Shown piece by piece: positions 8,101 to 12,547 of a DNA stretch of 12,547 bases (within the stretch, counting starts at the first letter, position 1; each line of letters starts with the position of its first letter). The stretch comes from Clostridia bacterium (GTDB lineage: Bacteria > Bacillota_A > Clostridia > Oscillospirales > CAG-272), in contig JAFXHW010000179.1 of the NCBI GenBank assembly GCA_017533545.1, positions 1 through 12,547 of the forward strand, given 5' to 3'. The translations under genes were made by a program, and so were the position numbers. The notes under the pieces were generated by a model. The model was not told the origin of the DNA, did no database searches, and was given only the letters and a program-made list of their open reading frames with translations.

Positions 8101-11100
8101 AAAAAAGGGCTCAGCCTTTTATTCGTCACTCGATTTTTGCCTTAAAAGGCAGAAAAAACGCTCGATATGCGGGATATGGGGACGGTCGGAGAGCGGATAC
8201 TATGCCTTTGACGGAGATATGAACTATCAATACCGCGCATTCGGCTGCTCATCGCTTGCTCAAAAGCGGTATTACACACGTGAAAACGTGCTGTCCCCCT
8301 ATTCATCTTTTCTCACCCTGCCGCACTCCCCGAAATCGTCTCTTTTAAATCTCTCCCGCATGGAAAACTTCGGTATGTACGGCCGCTACGGCTTTTATGA
8401 GAGCGCCGATTTTACCCCCTCACGCGTCGGTCACGGCTATGCCTTCATCCGCAGTTTCATGTCACATCATATCGGAATGAGCATCACATCTGCAGGCAAT
8501 TACTGCTTTGACAACATCATGGTCCGCCGCTTTTTGAAAGACCCCCTCAATCGGTGCGCCGAGCTGATCCTTGACGAGCGCGCCGACTATTACACCAAAG
8601 CGCAAAAGGCATCAAAACGTCCCGCAGTACAGCGATATGCTCGGGTAAAAAGCAATAAAAAAGACAAAAATACGCCCTTGGCCACCGCCATACTGTCGAA
8701 CAACAAGGCAAGGGTAGTTGCAACATCCAAGGGCAATATTTGTCTTTATGACGGCAAATACTGCCTCTCGCGTGACTGTTTTGACGGCGATGACATCCAT
8801 TCGCTTCGTCTGGCACTCAAAGCGGACGATGCGATATACGAGATCTCGTCGGGCTCCTTTTCGGCAAGCGACACCTCCATCATGCTAAAAAAGGACGAGC
8901 CGGGATTTCATGCATCGGCATCGATTACCCTGCACGGCACGCGCTCATGTTTTTGCATAACACTCGATGCCGTGGGCGATTTTACAGAAATCGCTCCGCT
9001 GTTGTACTTTGAACCTGTTATGGCAAAAAAGGACGACTACAATGCTCACGTCGCCTTTTCTGATCTGTCGCTCGAAAGCAGCTACGACGAATCGCTTCGA
9101 ACCGTGATCTTCCACCGCCGTCCGCGCGCGATAAACGAGCAGGATCTTTATATGGCTGTATATATGACGGGCGGGCTGACATACAGCGATTTTGAATGCC
9201 GCCGCGACCGGATTTTAGGTCAGAATTATGCAATCGGCGACATAATCTCACTCGCGGGTAATAGCTTTGAGGGCGAGAAAAACGGTCCCTGCATAATCCC
9301 CGTATGCGCGCTGACGAAAAGATCGATCAGCAAGTCGGGACGATATCACTGCGAATTTCTGATATCCTTCGGTTACAGTAAAGACAGTGCGCTTAAAACG
9401 ATCCGCGCGCTGGCGATGCAAAAGAAGCCGAAGCGCACCGACAGCGTATTCGAGCGATCGCTTGGCCCCATCGTGAGCGCACGCGAAGCTCTGGCATACG
9501 GTGCAAACGTCTTTGAAAACAGCCCTATGACCTCCGCATCCTCCCTTATTTTAAGCTCGATATACCTGCCCGGATCGGATCGCCGTTCAACCTTGCCCCC
9601 TCTAAATTATCTTTGGTCGTTCGGTATCTCGGGCGATTTTCCCATCATTGCGCTCTGTCTGTCGGACGATTGCTTTGACTCTTCCCATTTAAAAAGCAGT
9701 ACCGAGCGCCTGCTCGCATCTTTCATCACCGCGCACCGATACCTCACTATTGCCGGCATACGCTTTGACCTTGTCATATCGGCCTCCGATGCCGACAAAT
9801 ACGGCGCGCCTAACGCCGAGGCGATAAATCATCTTATATCCTCGCTCGGCTGCGGTGACTTTTTCAAAAAACGAGGCGGCATACACACGTGTGATGCCGA
9901 ATATGAAAGGCTGAAAATATACTCAAAGCTATCGGCAATGATCGATTCAAAAACTGTCTTTGCCACAATCGCAGAAGGCGAAAAAAAGGCAAGAGATATT
10001 GAAAAGGTCGTCGACGTCTGTGAGATCAACCGAGCGATTGCAAATCCGTCAAATGTGAAGATACACGATTCCTTCTCCTTTGACGGCGGCGATATCGCAA
10101 TAGCAAAAGGTCCTCAAAAGCTGCCTTGGTGCAACATCTATGCTTCAAAGCAGTTCGGCTGTCTTGTCAGCCAGAACTCGCTCGGATACAGCTGGTTCAA
10201 AAACTCACGCGAGGGTCGGCTGACGCCCTGGTCAAACGACATCCTGCTCGGCTTTTCTGGCGAGAGGATCATTGCATCGGTCGCGGGAAAGCAGTACGAT
10301 CTCTGCGCTGTATCGAACAGCGTTGTCTACCGTGCGGGATACGCCGAATGGAAAGGCGTTTGCGGCGATATTAATTACACCGTAAAGTGCGGAGTTGACA
10401 AAAAGTTGCCGCTTAAAATGATCGTCTGCCGCTCGGACGAAAAAATGTCCCTCCGATTTGAGCTGACACCCGATAAAAACGCCAAGATCCTGCCTGCTAT
10501 CGAAGAGATCGAATCGGGTGCGTATCTGCTTTTTGCCGATGCAAGCGAGCGTCTTCGTGAGTATATTCTGAGAAAATTCAAAAGCGGTGACGATATCGAT
10601 AATGCGCTCGACGAATGCGGAAAAGCAAACGAAAGGGAGCTGTGCAGCGGAATAACCCTTTCAGACGTACCCGAATACCTTTCGGTAATGTTCAATCACC
10701 ATCTTTTACCCCAGACTCTCTTTTCGAGAATGTACGGCCGCACTGCCTTTTATCAGTCGGGCGGAGCGTACGGATTCCGCGATCAGCTTCAGGACTGCCT
10801 TTCGGTAATGTACTGCCAACCGAATACCTCAAGAACGCACATCATTCGCGCATGTTTTCACCAGTATGAGGAGGGCGACGTTATGCACTGGTGGCATTGG
10901 AACACCGACTGCGTCGGCATTCGCACCAAGTGCTCGGACGATCACGTCTGGCTGCCCTACGTCACGGCGGAGTATCTGCGCCTGACGGGCGACGATTCTT
11001 TGCTGAACGTGCAGGTGAGATATCTTTCATCTCCTCCTCTTGATGACAACGAAAGCGAACGATATGAAAAGCCCGCGCTCTCCGATTTGAAACAAGACGT

Positions 11101-12121
11101 CTATTCGCACTGTGTGCGCGCCATTAGATGCGCGCTGTCGCGCATTGGAAATCACGGTCTGCCCCTGATGGGCAAGTGCGACTGGAACGACGGCATGAGC
11201 CGTGTGGGAGAAAACGGTGGCGAGAGCGTTTGGCTGGCCTTTTTCATCCGTCTGACGATTAAAAAGTTTATCCCGATATGCGAAATGAGAGGAGATATCG
11301 CGCTCATTGACTACTTTGCCGAGAGCGAAAAATCACTTCAAAAGGCTATCGAAAAGCACGCTTTTGACGGCGATCACTATATGCGAGCCTTTTTCGGCGA
11401 CGGCTATCCGCTCGGATCAAACAACAATTTCGAGTGCAAAATCGACGCGCTTCCCCAGGCATTTGCTGCCGTGGTAGACGGTAAAAACGAGCGTACCGTG
11501 TCGGCGCTTGAAAGCGGGTATGAAAAGCTTTATGACCATTACGCCGAGATATACAAGCTGTTTGTGCCTCCCTTTGACCGTTCGGAGCGCGACGTCGGAT
11601 ATATAAAGGGATATTGCCCCGGACTTCGCGAGAACGGCGGTCAGTATACGCATGCGGCGATCTGGGCGGCATGGGGATTGCTGAAGACAGGCGAAAACGA
11701 GCGCGGATACGGCATTTTGCGCGCTATGAATCCGATATACCGCTCAAGGAGTCCTCGTCACAGCGAAAGCTATCTCGTCGAGCCATATTACCTGGCCGCT
11801 GACATTTACAGCTCAGAAAGTCATCTCGGTCGGAGCGGCTGGACTATTTACACGGGTGCGGCGGCATGGTATTACAAGGTGGTGCTTGAAGATCTTATCG
11901 GATACAAGGAGGACAAGGACGGCTTTTACCTCGCCCCCTCTCTTTGCAATTCTTTCGATCAATTTACTCTCAAAATCGACCGTCACGGCACTCTTTACAC
12001 CGTAAAATGCCGCTCGGGAGAAAAAAACTCCTTCAAACTCGACGGAAAAATTGTAAACAATCGCTTTATTTTCGATAAAAGAAGCCATTTTCTCGAAATA
12101 ACGGTTGAAAAAAACAGTTAA
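5189..12121 (+). CDS. Cyclic beta-1,2-glucan synthase-like protein (GT84 / GH189 / GH94)
   Basis: A 2310-residue inner-membrane enzyme of the NdvB/ChvB/Cgs type. After an N-terminal region and two spans (about 188-232) comes a GT84 domain that builds beta-1,2-glucan from UDP-glucose: LANRNAEY, GRERKRG, DADTE (394-398), GCGIIQP (428-434), SHDALEG (D506) and HRWVRGDVQ (539-547). Further spans lie at about 572-615 and 683-718. The glycoamylase-like GH189 cyclization domain (about 735-1110) has RTSPTNIGLY (772-781), YNWYDT (821-826), SVDCGN (D841), SWTGTMFEY (E961), SESGYY (E1001), YGFYES (1067-1072) and MSHHIGMS (1091-1098). The GH94-type part shows LWSFGISGDFP (around W1476), LTPWSND (around W1681), FRDQLQD (D1865, D1869), EGDVMHWWHW (1896-1904) and DWNDG (1998-2002, containing the general-acid Asp); in known enzymes it sets glucan length by phosphorolysis. 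The protein is about 500 residues shorter than Brucella Cgs, mostly at the N-terminus. No promoter of its own is evident. Ring formation is inferred from homology. Confidence 0.92.
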   Translation: MPDFYLIRRALIAAFGDTDDIYFVSEHLKSAIRIQPDVKVAKLRALVKKMLEQHDYNLEQNDIISFLKPYSPFLYGELFCLCDLVTLELVMHLYRTRKKRDQKLLDTVCRSLRNLDTLDFELVLFNLSDAEKTFYEKSPAAFARSDIQTKGLYRQSCVRYAKKMRISESSAANIVAEKDDIYPRHPVLAIMYYPTVFALCLVFSALVYAVSRAILPSIIALCPFFELSKRLLDSILSMLLPPVPTARIKKECIDNDAYTLCVITTLLSGKERDSELFEKLERYYLANRNAEYATFGILGDLFDSDSETSECDSDAIAFARAKIGELNEKYGDRFALFMRKRVFSKSEQRYMGRERKRGAVCDIIALIGGDERDFDTIIMPNGLLNKTKYLITLDADTELSLNSLSSLVGAISHPAHKVAMENGIVTKGCGIIQPHMSTKLDSAASSPFASVTGGDHGRDIYSSASFDLYQDLFSSGLFCGKGIIDVSSFASLPDGLFDGESVLSHDALEGCYLSCRTASDITLSDSTPKNALSYYKRLHRWVRGDVQAIFHAKKPLSLFSRFKLYDNVRRAILGHYALFLCLISPFYKHRVLLLLSAVSYIILPFIVTLFRARTTKIIAESAKSTLFELASLSHTASLSFDAIVRAIYRVKISKRKMLEWVTASDSDKMKSGSILSYCRAMPFSLIFGALFLILSPTFLHFSVGLLWLCFPFACYFLSKEKTKRVPSEKDIDTVRRYVKDMWRYFSDNVTEKDNFLPPDNVQISPHESVAHRTSPTNIGLYMLSVLSARDFSLITSEELFSRLHNTLNTVDSLAVCRGLLYNWYDTRTLDVIGAPFISSVDCGNFAVCLSAISEGIKDYSHECEKLTALSERISKYLQKCDFAFLFNKKRALFSIGYDASSEKIIDSCYDIFCSESALLYYYASSRDILPYNDETRKKLRRIIVSAGRDRGILSWTGTMFEYFMPSILLPAKKGSAFYSSLDFCLKRQKKRSICGIWGRSESGYYAFDGDMNYQYRAFGCSSLAQKRYYTRENVLSPYSSFLTLPHSPKSSLLNLSRMENFGMYGRYGFYESADFTPSRVGHGYAFIRSFMSHHIGMSITSAGNYCFDNIMVRRFLKDPLNRCAELILDERADYYTKAQKASKRPAVQRYARVKSNKKDKNTPLATAILSNNKARVVATSKGNICLYDGKYCLSRDCFDGDDIHSLRLALKADDAIYEISSGSFSASDTSIMLKKDEPGFHASASITLHGTRSCFCITLDAVGDFTEIAPLLYFEPVMAKKDDYNAHVAFSDLSLESSYDESLRTVIFHRRPRAINEQDLYMAVYMTGGLTYSDFECRRDRILGQNYAIGDIISLAGNSFEGEKNGPCIIPVCALTKRSISKSGRYHCEFLISFGYSKDSALKTIRALAMQKKPKRTDSVFERSLGPIVSAREALAYGANVFENSPMTSASSLILSSIYLPGSDRRSTLPPLNYLWSFGISGDFPIIALCLSDDCFDSSHLKSSTERLLASFITAHRYLTIAGIRFDLVISASDADKYGAPNAEAINHLISSLGCGDFFKKRGGIHTCDAEYERLKIYSKLSAMIDSKTVFATIAEGEKKARDIEKVVDVCEINRAIANPSNVKIHDSFSFDGGDIAIAKGPQKLPWCNIYASKQFGCLVSQNSLGYSWFKNSREGRLTPWSNDILLGFSGERIIASVAGKQYDLCAVSNSVVYRAGYAEWKGVCGDINYTVKCGVDKKLPLKMIVCRSDEKMSLRFELTPDKNAKILPAIEEIESGAYLLFADASERLREYILRKFKSGDDIDNALDECGKANERELCSGITLSDVPEYLSVMFNHHLLPQTLFSRMYGRTAFYQSGGAYGFRDQLQDCLSVMYCQPNTSRTHIIRACFHQYEEGDVMHWWHWNTDCVGIRTKCSDDHVWLPYVTAEYLRLTGDDSLLNVQVRYLSSPPLDDNESERYEKPALSDLKQDVYSHCVRAIRCALSRIGNHGLPLMGKCDWNDGMSRVGENGGESVWLAFFIRLTIKKFIPICEMRGDIALIDYFAESEKSLQKAIEKHAFDGDHYMRAFFGDGYPLGSNNNFECKIDALPQAFAAVVDGKNERTVSALESGYEKLYDHYAEIYKLFVPPFDRSERDVGYIKGYCPGLRENGGQYTHAAIWAAWGLLKTGENERGYGILRAMNPIYRSRSPRHSESYLVEPYYLAADIYSSESHLGRSGWTIYTGAAAWYYKVVLEDLIGYKEDKDGFYLAPSLCNSFDQFTLKIDRHGTLYTVKCRSGEKNSFKLDGKIVNNRFIFDKRSHFLEITVEKNS

Positions 12122-12189
12122 ATAGTGTAAAATGATAAGGGCGCACATCTTTATGATCCATTCTTTTAATTTGCGCCCTATCACTATTT
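12120..12189 (+). terminator. Long imperfect stem-loop after the synthase gene
   Basis: GATAAGGGCGCA (12134-12145) pairs with TGCGCCCTATC (12172-12182) except for one bulged A, around a 26-base loop. An outer helix joins AAATAGT (12120-12126) to ACTATTT (12183-12189) across a one-sided internal loop. The structure begins at the synthase stop codon and ends just before the next gene's ribosome binding site. Only three T residues follow, so it is a weak terminator at best. It could instead be an mRNA-stabilising or processing element. This is the only structure noticed in the 83-bp gap. Confidence 0.5.
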
Positions 12190-12204
12190 GAAAGGTTAAA
12201 AGCA

Positions 12205-12547
12205 ATGAAATTACAAAAGCGTCCGATATGCGAAGGCGTAAATTTAAGCATCATAGAAACCGACAAATTCAAAACGAACTACATTGCAATCAATTTTATT
12301 ACTCTTCTTGCCGAAAATACGGCATCGCTCTCTACTCTGCTTCCCGCAGTTTTAAAGCGCGGATGCGTAAAATATCCCGACATCGCCTCTCTTCAGCGCC
12401 GATACGATATGCTCTATTCGACAAATGTCTGGGCGGGCAGCTCGAAGCTGGGCGAGGCTCAGATCGTTAAGATCGGCGCCAATATGCTCGACAACCGCTA
12501 TGTCACCGACGGTACCGACATTTTGGGCGGCACTATCGAACTTATCG
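12205..12547 (+). CDS. M16 family insulinase-like protein, YmfF type (N-terminal fragment)
   Basis: ATG 12205 follows a GAAAGG site (12190-12195) at 9 bases, and the frame stays open to the right edge, giving the first 114 residues. The start matches the beginning of YmfF-type M16B proteins: a beta-strand LSIIETDKFKTNYIAINF, then the TLLPAVLKRGCVKYPDIASLQRRYDMLYSTNV region. The zinc-binding HxxEH motif of active M16 peptidases, expected near residues 40-60, is absent. This agrees with YmfF being the non-catalytic partner of YmfH, which should follow just outside the window. In Bacillus these proteins are associated with 5-aminopentanol modification of elongation factor P. The gene has no clear functional tie to the glucan synthase and may start a separate unit. 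It is truncated only by the window edge. Confidence 0.78.
   Translation, partial: MKLQKRPICEGVNLSIIETDKFKTNYIAINFITLLAENTASLSTLLPAVLKRGCVKYPDIASLQRRYDMLYSTNVWAGSSKLGEAQIVKIGANMLDNRYVTDGTDILGGTIELI

Noticed and set aside
10677..10814. Repeated CCTTTCGGTAATGT about 120 bp apart
   Set aside because: It is a short, in-frame repeat within the GH94 region, encoding LSVM-type segments at two unrelated places. It is best explained by chance and codon bias.

Overview
The window looks like a piece of chromosome from an anaerobic Bacillota (Clostridia-type) bacterium. The evidence is strong AGGAGG-type ribosome binding sites, sigma-A-like promoters in AT-rich gaps, tightly packed genes of moderate GC, a yeaC-yeaD-yebA-like MoxR/DUF58/DUF4129 operon, and a YmfF-type M16 protein. 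The lineage is inferred from gene families and style only. No tRNA, rRNA, CRISPR array, insertion sequence or other mobile-element signature was seen.

Layout. (1) 1-1279, minus strand: the N-terminal 426 residues of a DUF2079 polytopic membrane protein that runs off the left edge. (2) 1280-1479: a 200-bp AT-rich divergent promoter region, with a very good promoter (TTGAAA-17-TATAAT) facing left and weaker candidates facing right. (3) 1480-5126, plus strand: a three-gene operon of a MoxR AAA+ ATPase, a membrane-anchored DUF58 protein and a polytopic membrane protein with a C-terminal DUF4129-like domain. The last two overlap by 8 bp. The third protein matches the YebA layout but has only a short Ser/Gly-rich loop where the transglutaminase domain would be expected. 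(4) 5151-5188: a perfect 11-bp stem plus T-run that looks like the operon's terminator and also contains the ribosome binding site of the next gene. (5) 5189-12121: a 2310-residue cyclic beta-1,2-glucan synthase-like protein with a GT84 synthase domain, a GH189/glycoamylase-like cyclization domain and a GH94 phosphorylase-like domain, all with their main motifs. It is about 500 residues shorter than the alphaproteobacterial enzymes. (6) 12120-12189: a second, longer imperfect stem-loop. (7) 12205-12547: the start of a YmfF-like M16 family protein, cut by the right edge.

How they may work together. The giant synthase should build a beta-1,2-glucan on the inner membrane face, trim it and close it into rings. 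The MoxR-DUF58-DUF4129 genes form a membrane-associated AAA+ module whose client is unknown in most organisms. Its position just before the synthase, separated only by the terminator/RBS hairpin, makes a functional or regulatory link possible but unproven. DUF2079 proteins resemble GT-C membrane glycosyltransferases, so the left side may also concern surface glycans. YmfF belongs to a different (EF-P modification-associated) context and probably begins another unit.

I did not find a clearly new system. The most notable points are the hairpin that combines a terminator with the synthase ribosome binding site, the compact Gram-positive cyclic glucan synthase, and the transglutaminase-less YebA-like protein.
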